This document shows, piece after piece, positions 7,944 to 15,381 of a stretch of DNA of 42,200 bases (position 1 is its first letter; each line of letters begins with the position of its first letter). The stretch lies in IMG/VR virus record IMGVR_UViG_3300021093_000148, positions 1-42,200 of that record. The stretch is one strand, 5' to 3'. The stretch is from a virus. The notes below the pieces were generated by a model. It saw only the letters and a program-made list of their open reading frames with translations. It ran no database searches and was not told the origin of the DNA. The translations under genes were made by a program, and so were the position numbers.

Positions 7944-7963
7944 TTACTATTAACATATAGTAA
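7944..7963. promoter_or_regulatory. Inverted repeat in divergent promoter gap
   Basis: TTACTAT-TAACAT-ATAGTAA is a perfect 7-bp inverted repeat between the minus-strand gene starting at 7901 and the plus-strand gene at 7984. It lies just downstream of TTGAAC (7937-7942) and may be an operator. Confidence 0.4.
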
Positions 7964-7983
7964 TGTAAAATTGAAGGTAGGCC

Positions 7984-8187
7984 ATGGCAGGTAAAAAACC
8001 AGCTAAAGTAAATTCAGGAAACAAAAAACAGAATTTAGTTTTGCCAGGAAAAACTATACTTTATTATGGAGGCAAAGGTGCAGATCCATATGTTTGCCCG
8101 ACCTGCAAAAGATCTTTAATTAAAGGTATAATATATGAGCATGTTGACAATATTTTTTATTGCAAAAGAGTTTGTATACCAAATTAA
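7984..8187 (+). CDS. Small zinc-binding protein, copy 1
   Basis: This 67-aa protein has a basic N-terminus (MAGKKPAKVNSGNKK), then LYYGGKGADPYVCPTC and a terminal CKRVCIPN. The four Cys (CxxC near 40, CxxxC near 62) form a likely zinc site. The protein at 39020-39232 shares its start (MASKKPAK), the YGxKGAxPFVC core and the C-terminal CIP, so the two are paralogues about 31 kb apart. It could be a small nucleic acid or RNA polymerase binding factor. Unrecognised. Confidence 0.7.
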   Translation: MAGKKPAKVNSGNKKQNLVLPGKTILYYGGKGADPYVCPTCKRSLIKGIIYEHVDNIFYCKRVCIPN

Positions 8188-8203
8188 CATACGGTAGGTT
8201 AAA

Positions 8204-9073
8204 ATGAATGAGATAAATTCTCCGGAAGATGAAGACAAGGATTCATTATCCTTTAAACCCAATGAAGAAAAACCTTTGGAAAAAGCTTCTAGAACAGTAA
8301 TAGACAAAGCTGTATCAGTTGACCAAAAATCTGTAACACCATCTCCAAATTCGCCATCTCAACCAAAACCATCTGCTCCATCAACTAATCAAAAACCAAA
8401 AGATGATAAAAAAGCAGAAGAAGAATCAAAAGATGTCGTAGATAAAATTAGCGAAAAAGCTGAAGCGAAAATTGAAAAACAACTACAAGATCAAGTCCAA
8501 AAAACAATAGGCGCAGACGGAGATAAAAAAGAAGGCCTTAAAGAACTTTATGATATAGCTGTAGAAGAAATAGAAAGAGCTGTAGATAAACATCAACAAA
8601 AAAGATCTGGAGTAGCAGCTGGGACTAGGGCTCAAAATGTTTCTACAACAGTAGGAAATACTGGAAGTGTATCTCCTGTAAATGTTTCAAACCCAAATGC
8701 AGCGGTTTCTGCAAATGCTGTTCCTACTCCTCCACCAAGTACAGCCAGAACAGTTGCGTCAGCTTCTGCGCCATCAAATGCCGTATTGAGAAGTGCTGCC
8801 GGACATGGAACGCCTCCTGTAGCGGCGCCAAGTGTATCTTCAGCAAGAGTGGCTGGCGGAATAACAGAAGAGCTTATGGAAGCTTCAAAAGCTTTATCTA
8901 AAAGGGTTTATCAAGGAGCAAAAGCATCAAAAAACATAAGGGCTGCAGGAGTTGCTGCTCTTGCTTCTGCTGCAGGATTTGGTATCGGTAAAGTAAAAAA
9001 TAGAAATCAAAAAGCTGAATTTGAATATAATCGTCAAAGAGCTTTAAGACAATCTTTAATGTCGGACGGATAA
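8204..9073 (+). CDS. Low-complexity Ala/Lys/Pro-rich protein
   Basis: This 289-aa protein has an acidic, Pro/Ser/Lys-rich disordered N-terminal half, a charged coiled coil at about residues 70-130 and a Ser/Ala/Pro/Thr linker. It ends in a helical segment (AAGVAALASAAGFGIGKVKNRNQKAE) with one weak hydrophobic stretch. It lies 16 nt after the zinc protein. The style matches the Ala-rich minus-strand proteins nearby. Possibly a scaffold or ejected virion protein; no family recognised. Confidence 0.6.
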   Translation: MNEINSPEDEDKDSLSFKPNEEKPLEKASRTVIDKAVSVDQKSVTPSPNSPSQPKPSAPSTNQKPKDDKKAEEESKDVVDKISEKAEAKIEKQLQDQVQKTIGADGDKKEGLKELYDIAVEEIERAVDKHQQKRSGVAAGTRAQNVSTTVGNTGSVSPVNVSNPNAAVSANAVPTPPPSTARTVASASAPSNAVLRSAAGHGTPPVAAPSVSSARVAGGITEELMEASKALSKRVYQGAKASKNIRAAGVAALASAAGFGIGKVKNRNQKAEFEYNRQRALRQSLMSDG

Positions 9074-9074
9074 C

Positions 9075-9152
9075 ATGATTCCGGCTATACTAATGACATC
9101 TTTAATTTTAATGTGGATATTGGGATATATATTTGCTAAAAATGATAAGTAG
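9075..9152 (+). CDS. 25-aa membrane peptide
   Basis: This short ORF (MIPAILMTSLILMWILGYIF, then AKNDK) starts 1 nt after the previous stop and ends 3 nt before the next ATG. It is almost entirely one transmembrane helix. Tight packing between two real genes supports it, but its size limits confidence. Confidence 0.45.
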   Translation: MIPAILMTSLILMWILGYIFAKNDK

Positions 9153-9155
9153 GTT

Positions 9156-9473
9156 ATGATGAAAGAATATTGGTTAGCTGAATTTTTAAAACAAATTGAA
9201 ATGCAAATGCCAGCTGCAGAACAAGAGTACGTTAACGCAATGTTAACAATAGTTTCCAAGTATGGTAAGCTATCTAATGGTGATGGCAATGGTATTTGGG
9301 TTGGCTATGTTCCAGGGATAGAAAATGACAATCTATCAATAGGAGTTAAATGCGGAAATTGTGCCATGTACGAGGGCAATGGTGTATGCAAAATAGTCGC
9401 ACAAAAAGTTGAAGACAATGGATATTGTAGATTGGCTGCAATACCTGATGGCCTAGTAAAAGGATATAAATAA
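9156..9473 (+). CDS. Cys-cluster phage protein
   Basis: This 105-aa protein has a helical N-terminus (MKEYWLAEFLKQIEMQM). A C-terminal cluster (CGNCAMYEGNGVCKIV, then NGYCRL) has four Cys in a C-x2-C-x9-C-x11-C arrangement that could bind zinc or an iron-sulfur centre. I recall similar Cys-cluster domains in phage structural gene blocks but cannot name a family. A 9-codon echo of its start follows immediately (9473-9502). Confidence 0.65.
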   Translation: MMKEYWLAEFLKQIEMQMPAAEQEYVNAMLTIVSKYGKLSNGDGNGIWVGYVPGIENDNLSIGVKCGNCAMYEGNGVCKIVAQKVEDNGYCRLAAIPDGLVKGYK

Positions 9474-9502
9474 TGAAAAACTATTGGTTATCAGAAGTTT
9501 AA
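9473..9502 (+). pseudogene. Nine-codon remnant resembling the start of the previous gene
   Basis: The ATG overlaps the previous TAA (TAATG). It reads MKNYWLSEV, then stop, matching MKEYWLAEF at the start of 9156-9473. It looks like the leftover of a lost tandem copy. Confidence 0.4.
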
Positions 9503-9506
9503 ATAG

Positions 9507-9752
9507 TTACCATTTTTGCAATGGGCATGATGCATGCAATAATTTTGTTTTTGCTGGCATAAAACAGCCGCATTCTTTACACGTTTTTGCTATAGTTAAT
9601 TTATCACAGTCTTCACAAATTGAAAAACGTTTATTTTGATCTTCTTCTAAAACATATTCTGTTTCAGGATTAGCAAAATCCCAAGGACGAACTATACCAG
9701 TAGCTTGACGTTCTATGTTTTTCTTTTTCCATTCTTGCCATGGATTGGTCAT
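9507..9752 (-). CDS. Zinc-binding DUF6171-like protein
   Basis: This 81-aa protein has the pattern R-F-S-I-C-E-D-C...C-K-E-C-G-C-F-M-P-A-K...CPLQKW. A CxxC, a CxxCGC and a late CP near a terminal Trp are typical of short phage zinc proteins I associate with DUF6171. The N-terminus contains NPWQEWKKKN. It lies directly after 9756-9971 in a minus-strand pair. The role is unknown. Confidence 0.65.
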   Translation of the reverse strand: MTNPWQEWKKKNIERQATGIVRPWDFANPETEYVLEEDQNKRFSICEDCDKLTIAKTCKECGCFMPAKTKLLHASCPLQKW

Positions 9753-9755
9753 ACT

Positions 9756-9971
9756 TTACACCTCTGGCGGACTAAAGGATGTTCCATCCCAAATATGTCC
9801 TTCTTCTACAGCCCCATAGTCTTCTGTTAATTCAATTACAATTGGTTTACTTTTTAAAATCGCATGCAAACGTTCTAAATTTGGCGGAAGATCAGTTGAA
9901 CCATCTATCATATCCGGAACTTGAAATATTGCAGCCACTTCTCTATCCACAATATAAGAATATCTACTCAT
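9756..9971 (-). CDS. Hypothetical protein with GHIWDGTSF C-terminus
   Basis: This 71-aa protein is preceded by AAAGGAG. It ends GHIWDGTSFSPPEV; a similar G-x-x-W-D-G-x-x-F-x-x-P tail appears in small phage tail-region proteins. This is a pattern-level resemblance only. It is the first gene of a minus-strand pair with 9507-9752 and has a clear ribosome site. Confidence 0.6.
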   Translation of the reverse strand: MSRYSYIVDREVAAIFQVPDMIDGSTDLPPNLERLHAILKSKPIVIELTEDYGAVEEGHIWDGTSFSPPEV

Positions 9972-10020
9972 AAAAAACTCCTTTAAATTATATTATATCA
10001 TATGTAGGTTTATTTAAATA

Positions 10021-10861
10021 CTAACAGCACGAAACATCCAGACATGCGCTACCATTTGCTCTATAGCCGCCACTCGCAGAACAATATTCTAAATTGTTTG
10101 TACCAGTCAAACCACTACCACAGCTAGAAGCATTGTTACATCCGCTATCAGAATAATAAATCCATCCGGAGCCAAGCACGTTTTGGGAGTAATAACCAGT
10201 TGCGGCACCATTTATGCCTGTTGCGTACACACAAGCATATGTGCTTGCGGTAGTCCACGCAGTGCATCCGCTACAAGAACCGCAAGCTCCAAAATTGCCG
10301 CAAGCTCCAAAACTACCACAGGCTCCATAGCCACCACAGTCTACAAGACCAGAAGAAGTAGATCCAGCTCTAGTGTACCTATAGCAAGTTCTTGATTTTG
10401 TTCCAGTTTTTGTTCCAGTTCTAGTTCCGGTATTGGCACCACAATCACAAGGTCCACAACTACATGATTCAGAACACGATTCTGAACAGGAGGCTGAATC
10501 TGATTCAGGATTATAACCCCATACAACTGTTCCAGAACTTGATATATTGCTATAGTCTCCAAAGCCAGCTGCATTATAAGCTCTAACCCTAATTCTAAAT
10601 GAGCTTGCACTATATTGAGTATTTAATGTAGCAGAAGCTGTATAGATAATTGTTTCAGCGCTCCAGGTAGAACCATTATTCGTGCTAGTTTGATATCCAT
10701 ATTGAGTGATTTCAAGTCCGCCATTTGGTGGAGCGGACCAGCTGAAAGTGTCGTTTGCATCACCAGCAGTTAGTGTTATTGACCCAACTGCTGCTGGTAT
10801 TCCTCCAAGTGAAAATATTCTTCCGCGATCTTGCCCCTGATATTGAACCTATGAATGGCAT
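10021..10861 (-). CDS. FN3-domain, Cys/Gly-rich tail fibre protein, frame disrupted
   Basis: The only start (MPFIGSISG) lies before an extra G in a G4 run (plus-strand C4 at 10834-10837). Removing one base gives 279 aa: QDRGRIFSLGGIP, a fibronectin type III-like domain (residues ~30-115, FRIRVRAYNAAGFGDYS), then a Cys/Ser/Gly-rich tail (CSESCSESCSCGPCDCG, CGSFGACGNFGACGSC). FN3 modules are common in tail fibres. The Cys-rich tail may be disulfide-bonded. The frame is open throughout after the shift, which argues for one real gene. It lies 8 nt after the upstream gene. Confidence 0.65.
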
Positions 10862-10869
10862 TGTAAAAC

Positions 10870-11581
10870 CTAGTAATTATTACTTGCGCTGCCAAGAATC
10901 ACCCAAGCACTAGATACTCTAATTAATGTAAAATTATAAATATCTATTTTATTTGCGTTTACAGATGGAGCGGTGTTGTTGACCCATTTAATAGTTTCAC
11001 TAGATCCTGAGTTTATTGTTAAGCTTGAAGGATAGCGTCCAGTAGCTCCTTGATTGACTATAATTGAAATAGTTATAGCGTAGTTATTATCTGTTGGAAC
11101 GTTCGTGACATTAACACTGAAGTTGGCAGTAACGCCACTCATGCTAGCTATATAGAAAACACAGCCTGAAGTATAGTCACAAGTTAAAACGCCTGTTGAA
11201 ATAGATACACTAGAAACAGTTTCTCTTATTTCTGATACGTCAGTTCTTCCAGATATCTCTAAAGAAGATAAGGTTCCAACTGAAGTCAAGGAAGAGCTCA
11301 CAACAGAAGAACCAAGGGATGTAGCAGTTACAACATCTGCTCCATCTATCTTATAGGTATGCCCTGAAGCTAAATCAAAACTATCATCCGTTTTAAGTGT
11401 ATTAGATGCGGATCTATATAATGTAGTGTCTGCTGTGTCAGAGCCAGAAGACCATTTTAATTTTCCGCCCTGCTTCTATTACAAAATTAGGTGTTGCACT
11501 TGAGCTGGGTGCTATTTCTACAGCAGTGTCAGCTGCTGTAGAAAATTTTCTTGCTCTTAATAAATTGTAAAAATTAGGCAT
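10870..11581 (-). CDS. Tail/fibre structural protein, frame disrupted
   Basis: The ATG at 11581 opens MPNFYNLLRARKFSTAADTA, then PNFVIEAG. A one-base excess in a G3 run (plus-strand CCC 11468-11470) shifts the frame. Removing it gives a 236-aa protein continuing GKLKWSSGSDTADTTLYRSA, with Ser/Thr-rich beta repeats to the C-terminus. This style is typical of phage fibre shafts. The 10870-11301 part has no ATG of its own, supporting one gene. The next gene downstream is the FN3 protein. Confidence 0.6.
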
Positions 11582-11632
11582 GGCCTCAACCAATCCCTTG
11601 TTTATTAACTAAGCCCTCAAGCTTTGTTTGTT

Positions 11633-11893
11633 TTATTTATTTTCTTGACTTGAATTTGGTTTCTTTTTTTCAAGTCTATTAAAAACTTCGTTGATTTCTG
11701 TAGCTGAAAGTTTTCCATCATCAAGGAATGCCCTAGAAAGACCTTCAACCACAGTTGCAACACCAGCCATTCCAGCCATAAAACAGGCTTTCCATAGCGG
11801 CACCCCAGCTATAGCTCCAGCGCCTATAACGCTAAGCCCTGATGCGGCAAAAGTAGCTACGATTCTTAATAAAATATTATATGTTGTTTTCAA
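11633..11893 (-). CDS. Holin-like protein
   Basis: This 86-aa protein has two hydrophobic segments (about residues 8-28 and 33-50, separated by a Gly/Pro turn) and a polar C-terminus with DDGKLSATEINEVF. Two helices and an EF-hand-like acidic tail match actinophage holins as I recall them. It lies between the PA14 protein and the fibre genes, a normal lysis/tail position. Holins open the inner membrane for endolysin release; no endolysin is seen in the window. Confidence 0.65.
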   Translation of the reverse strand: MKTTYNILLRIVATFAASGLSVIGAGAIAGVPLWKACFMAGMAGVATVVEGLSRAFLDDGKLSATEINEVFNRLEKKKPNSSQENK

Positions 11894-11926
11894 TTTCCCT
11901 CTCCATAGTAATAATTAAATTTGTAT

Positions 11927-12121
11927 TTATTCATCATTTTGCAGCATTGCGTTTATATAGTGGACCGCAAACGCGCAACTGGTGGCTATTAAAGTAATTT
12001 TTCTTGTGTCTCCGGAAAGGGTTGCAAAAACAATCACTGTACCAGATATAGTAAACGCTAATGCTGCTGTTTCTTTTGCGAACTTTTTAATAAAACCCCA
12101 AGGATTAAAAGTTCTTTTCAT
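11927..12121 (-). CDS. Possible internal gene: 64-aa two-span membrane protein
   Basis: Inside the PA14 frame, AGGAGGG sits four bases before an in-frame ATG (12121), far better than the ribosome site of the host gene. The product, starting MKRTFNPWGFIKKFAKE, has two hydrophobic helices (LAFTISGTVIVFATL, LIATSCAFAVHYINAM). It looks like a holin or antiholin-type protein next to the holin-like gene. Either it is a separate product from the same frame, or a stop between two genes was lost. Confidence 0.5.
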   Translation of the reverse strand: MKRTFNPWGFIKKFAKETAALAFTISGTVIVFATLSGDTRKITLIATSCAFAVHYINAMLQNDE

Positions 12122-13870
12122 TGTTCCCTCCTGATATTTGAATATAGTATTTTTAGTAAAGGTATTTTCTTCTTCGTCCCCTTCTGGACCTTCTATTTCT
12201 ACTTCCTCTTCTTCTTCTTCTTCTGACTCATCTTCTTTTCTGGCGGCATTGTTTGAGCCTGATCCACCAGATTCACCACCTCCAGATGGCGATGGACCGC
12301 GAGAAGAAGGACCACTAGAACCACCAGATGCTGCTGCTTGAACTGTTACAGTCGAAAGAACTGTAGTTGCAGCTATAAGACTTCTTCTAGTTCCAACATC
12401 AATTACCGAACCGACTGGCACATAATCGTCAAATCCATCCGCATAGATATTTATTTCTTCTTCAAAAGCTTCTCTGACTTCTGCCGGGGCATCCTGAACA
12501 GCTTCAATGATTTGAGTTTTTTCTTCTTCTGTTATATCTGAAGTATCAATTGATTGAAAAACCTGTGTGGCTTGTTCTTGCGTTATTTCTTGCAAAACAT
12601 CTTTATTTGTAGCCAAATCAACAGCTTCTTCTGTTGTTATAGTTTCTGTAATTTCAGGAATAGTTGTCGTTGTTGGTATTGTTGTTGGGATTGGTAGTGT
12701 TGTTGTCGTTGTACTTGACAATGTTGTTGTCGTTAAACTTGGTGTAATAATCAGTGTAGTGGTAGTGTTTGGAATAGTCGTTGTGGAGGTTGTTGTAGAT
12801 GTTGTCGTGGTTTGTTGCACCGTGGTTTCTGGTACCGTGGTTGTTTGCTCTACCGTGCTTGGCGATAACAATATTGTTGTACTGGTGGTTTGAGGAATAG
12901 TAGTAGTCGTTGTAGTTGTTGTAGTGGTAGTAGTGGGCGGAGTAGGATCAATCACCACGGCATCAACAGTTGCCTGGGGTCCGTACATACAGGACCCAGC
13001 ACCCTCTCCGACGCATGGGGCTGTCCCTGCCTGAATCTTAAATCTCACTGGTCCGTATCCAGTTGTTCCAGGCCACATCCATGGGCCGAGGCTGTATGAA
13101 GTATTTACGGCGTATGTCCACACCCCCCAACCACCAGCTTCTACCCCATCAACCAGGTCATGAAACAAAATGTTGTACATATATGGGGCAGTGTTGCTTG
13201 GTGTTGGGGCGTTCCAACTCAAAACAACATTTCCATCGTTGTCTGCTACCGCTGTGAGATTTTGAACAGAGTTAAAGTATGGCGCTATCGTTGTAGTTGT
13301 AGTACTGGTAGTAGTCGTGGTTGGTACAACGACAGTCTTCGTAAAAGCAGAGGCGGGAACTACCTGCCACCCCGAACCTATATCCCAGTAGAGAGTCGTA
13401 TTGGCTCCGCCACCATTTTCGTAATACCAATATGTGATTGGCTTGGAAACTCCAGCGCTAAAAGAAACGTACTGTGACGGGTTGCCCCAGCCGCCCTTGT
13501 CAACCCAGTTGTTGTCTATCAAAACATTGTCTATATAGAGTTTGGTTCCGTCATCCGCAGCGGGCAAGAACCTGAACGAGCCTGTCACGGGCAGGGTTAT
13601 GTGACCTTCATACTTAACAATAAAGTCTTCGGACAGGTTGAACAGCGGTGCACTGTCAAAGTTTTGATTAATCTGAGTGAGGGTGGTGGTTCCAACGACC
13701 GGACGACCGGTGACCGTGGGGAGTGGAGGCGAATTGTTGTAGCCAAAATTGTTGTAAACGGTTACAGTAAGTCCTGGTTCGGCTTGGGCAGAGGCAAAAA
13801 AAAATGGGAAAAAAACAGATGTAAAGCAAGCAACAATTAAAGGCATTAATTTTCTTTTTAATCCAATCAC
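11927..13870 (-). CDS. Secreted PA14/FN3 protein with Thr-run linkers
   Basis: This 647-aa protein starts at GTG (13870; an alternative ATG lies at 13846). A signal peptide (LIVACFTSVFFPFFFASAQA) ends near residue 30. A PA14-like domain follows (~35-175, FRFLPAADDGTKLYIDN), then an FN3-like domain (~205-310) and long poly-Thr linkers with Ile/Pro. A helical acidic region, Gly/Ser-rich and Glu-rich segments come next. Two hydrophobic segments end the protein. PA14 domains bind glycans, so host-surface recognition or adhesion is plausible. A strong internal start within the frame (12121) may produce the C-terminal membrane part separately. Confidence 0.75.
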   Translation of the reverse strand: MIGLKRKLMPLIVACFTSVFFPFFFASAQAEPGLTVTVYNNFGYNNSPPLPTVTGRPVVGTTTLTQINQNFDSAPLFNLSEDFIVKYEGHITLPVTGSFRFLPAADDGTKLYIDNVLIDNNWVDKGGWGNPSQYVSFSAGVSKPITYWYYENGGGANTTLYWDIGSGWQVVPASAFTKTVVVPTTTTTSTTTTTIAPYFNSVQNLTAVADNDGNVVLSWNAPTPSNTAPYMYNILFHDLVDGVEAGGWGVWTYAVNTSYSLGPWMWPGTTGYGPVRFKIQAGTAPCVGEGAGSCMYGPQATVDAVVIDPTPPTTTTTTTTTTTTIPQTTSTTILLSPSTVEQTTTVPETTVQQTTTTSTTTSTTTIPNTTTTLIITPSLTTTTLSSTTTTTLPIPTTIPTTTTIPEITETITTEEAVDLATNKDVLQEITQEQATQVFQSIDTSDITEEEKTQIIEAVQDAPAEVREAFEEEINIYADGFDDYVPVGSVIDVGTRRSLIAATTVLSTVTVQAAASGGSSGPSSRGPSPSGGGESGGSGSNNAARKEDESEEEEEEEVEIEGPEGDEEENTFTKNTIFKYQEGTMKRTFNPWGFIKKFAKETAALAFTISGTVIVFATLSGDTRKITLIATSCAFAVHYINAMLQNDE

Positions 13871-13910
13871 ACATTTATTTTATATGATCTTGAATTAAAT
13901 AGAAAATGTA

Positions 13911-14240
13911 TTAAACGAACTCAACTCCACTAATGATATAAGTTATATTTGCAACATTGGCACTTACATATATTGATGATGAAGCGTTCATCACAATAGA
14001 TGCATCATAAGAAATTGTTTCATTGCCAGCAACTGTAAAATTAGACATAATTTTATTGTTAGCAGCCGCTGCCCCTCCTGAGGGAACTATGTGAACATTG
14101 CATAGAATAGTTGACGATCCGGTATTGCAAATATTGATATTTCTTACAATAGAGTACGATCCGGTATTGGCGCTTACAGTGTATACATTTGAACCACTGT
14201 CGCTTCCTATATATAAATTTTTAGGCGTTAAATTTGGCAT
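13911..14240 (-). CDS. Small beta-rich structural protein
   Basis: This 109-aa protein (MPNLTPKNLYIGSDSGSNVY...) consists of beta-strand repeats with Ser/Asn/Thr and ends IISGVEFV. Similar one-domain proteins often follow head genes in phages. Its ATG overlaps the end of the upstream gene (14240). Probably a minor virion protein or decoration; no family named with confidence. Confidence 0.6.
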   Translation of the reverse strand: MPNLTPKNLYIGSDSGSNVYTVSANTGSYSIVRNINICNTGSSTILCNVHIVPSGGAAAANNKIMSNFTVAGNETISYDASIVMNASSSIYVSANVANITYIISGVEFV

Positions 14241-14587
14241 TATATCCCCATCAAAGAAATTATAGCATTATCGTTTGTTGCAGTATTCATATACTGAACC
14301 GTTGTCGCATCCAACACATGATCAACTAAATCTCCACTTGAATGAGAGCTGGCCGTAGTGCCATCATACCCCCGCTGTTGAACAGTAAAGGTGTCGGTTG
14401 TTCTAGAGGAACACAGAACCTTTTCTTCCCCAGCTGTGCCCTTGCCAATAACAATAACAAATGGATTTCCAGAACCCCCATTAGGGAATGTTGATCCGTC
14501 TATTACAGAAAAAGAGTTGGCTGTATTTGATATATTTGCGGCTAATTGTGTTTTTAACACTCCGCCATTAAACTCTCTTCTAAGCAT
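14240..14587 (-). CDS. Minor structural protein
   Basis: This 115-aa protein has a pattern I recognise from phage tail/fibre-region proteins: L-A-A-N-I, a Pro-containing strand, FVIVIGKGTAGEEKVLCSSR, then VQQRGYDGTTASSHSSGD. The E-E-K-V-L and Q-R-G-Y-D-G-T cores are conserved in that group. It is coupled to the next gene by overlap. Confidence 0.65.
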   Translation of the reverse strand: MLRREFNGGVLKTQLAANISNTANSFSVIDGSTFPNGGSGNPFVIVIGKGTAGEEKVLCSSRTTDTFTVQQRGYDGTTASSHSSGDLVDHVLDATTVQYMNTATNDNAIISLMGI

Positions 14588-14598
14588 AACGACTCCTG

Positions 14599-14982
14599 TT
14601 AATCAATTGTGATGTCAAGATCTCCGGTTGCAATTCGCAAAATATCACCGCTATCAATCGTTTTGTTTGCGGTAAGTCCGCCGTAGACTAATAGATTTCC
14701 AGATGTAAGGGCATCAAAAACGCCAACGGCAACAACAGTGCAGGCAGGCATCCCGTTGAAATCAACATTGGAATCATTACTGGTTGCTCCACCTGATGCT
14801 ACTGTGAAAGTCACAGTTTTACGCACATAGGAGCCACCAGCAACCTCTGTACCGCCTCCAGCATCGGTTGGAGCAACAGTGTACAGGGCTAAATAAACAG
14901 GGGTTGGCATTGTATAAGATGTCGTTCCTAATATATGATCTAAAATTTTATTTTCTAAATAATTAGATAAATTTCCTGCCAT
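14599..14982 (-). CDS. Phage tail fibre-type structural protein
   Basis: This 127-aa protein starts MAGNLSNYLENKILDHILGT and reads PVYLALYTVAPTDAGGGTEV, then GGSYVRKTVTF. This is a widespread phage structural family with L-Y-T-x-x-P-T-D-x-G-G-G-T-E and G-G-x-Y-x-R motifs, often encoded near fibre or neck genes. A good GGAGG ribosome site precedes the ATG. The exact virion location is unknown. Confidence 0.75.
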   Translation of the reverse strand: MAGNLSNYLENKILDHILGTTSYTMPTPVYLALYTVAPTDAGGGTEVAGGSYVRKTVTFTVASGGATSNDSNVDFNGMPACTVVAVGVFDALTSGNLLVYGGLTANKTIDSGDILRIATGDLDITID

Positions 14983-14983
14983 T

Positions 14984-15301
14984 TTAATCCTCCTTAGAAG
15001 CTAAATATTCTTCTAGTTCCAACTGATCCGGTCTTCTAAAATTATCCAAAGAAAGCAAAAGTTCCGCTTGTTCTGGTGTTACCGCCTGTAGCGGATTATC
15101 TCTTGTGAATCTTAAATTACCTGAATTATAGGCAATTCCGCTTTCAAAAAAAACATAAACTTTATCTTCTGATACTGTTGAAGTTTCTTTTTCTGCTTCT
15201 ACTTTTTTAACTGCAGCTTTTTTTGGAACAGCTTTTTTTGCCGGTTTCTTTTTTGGGTCTTCGGCATCTAACGAAGATGATGTAACAACATTGTCAGTCA
15301 T
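14984..15301 (-). CDS. Small protein downstream of the capsid gene
   Basis: This 105-aa protein has a Lys/Ala/Pro-rich N-terminal half (KKKPAKKAVPKKAAVKK), then KVYVFFESGIAYNSGNLRFT and a helical acidic C-terminus (EQAELLLSLDNFRRP). It is first after the capsid terminator and starts a run of small structural genes. Possibly a head-completion or capsid-associated protein. Confidence 0.55.
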   Translation of the reverse strand: MTDNVVTSSSLDAEDPKKKPAKKAVPKKAAVKKVEAEKETSTVSEDKVYVFFESGIAYNSGNLRFTRDNPLQAVTPEQAELLLSLDNFRRPDQLELEEYLASKED

Positions 15302-15336
15302 AGAAAATATCTTATCACACTTCTATATTAAATGCG

Positions 15337-15368
15337 AAAAAGGGGAGGGGTAATTCCCTCCCCTTTTT
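15337..15368 (-). terminator. Bidirectional-looking terminator after the major capsid gene
   Basis: GGGGAGGG and CCCTCCCC form an 8-bp stem over a 6-nt loop, with A5 on one side and T5 on the other. On the minus strand it ends the capsid transcript (stop at 15382) before the small structural genes. Confidence 0.85.
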
Positions 15369-15381
15369 GCTAAATTGTATA

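Noticed and set aside
10341-10610. Minus-strand frame MQAHLELGLELIM...
   Set aside because: Low-complexity Leu/Glu/Gln shadow of the Cys/Gly-rich FN3 gene in another frame.
10828-11474. Programmed frameshift as in tail assembly chaperones
   Set aside because: The sites lack an X-XXY-YYZ slippery heptamer and the genes are fibre-like, not chaperone-like; error or variation is simpler.
12138-13840. Plus-strand Ser-, Val- or Cys-rich frames
   Set aside because: Antisense shadows of the Thr-run and Glu-rich parts of the PA14 gene.
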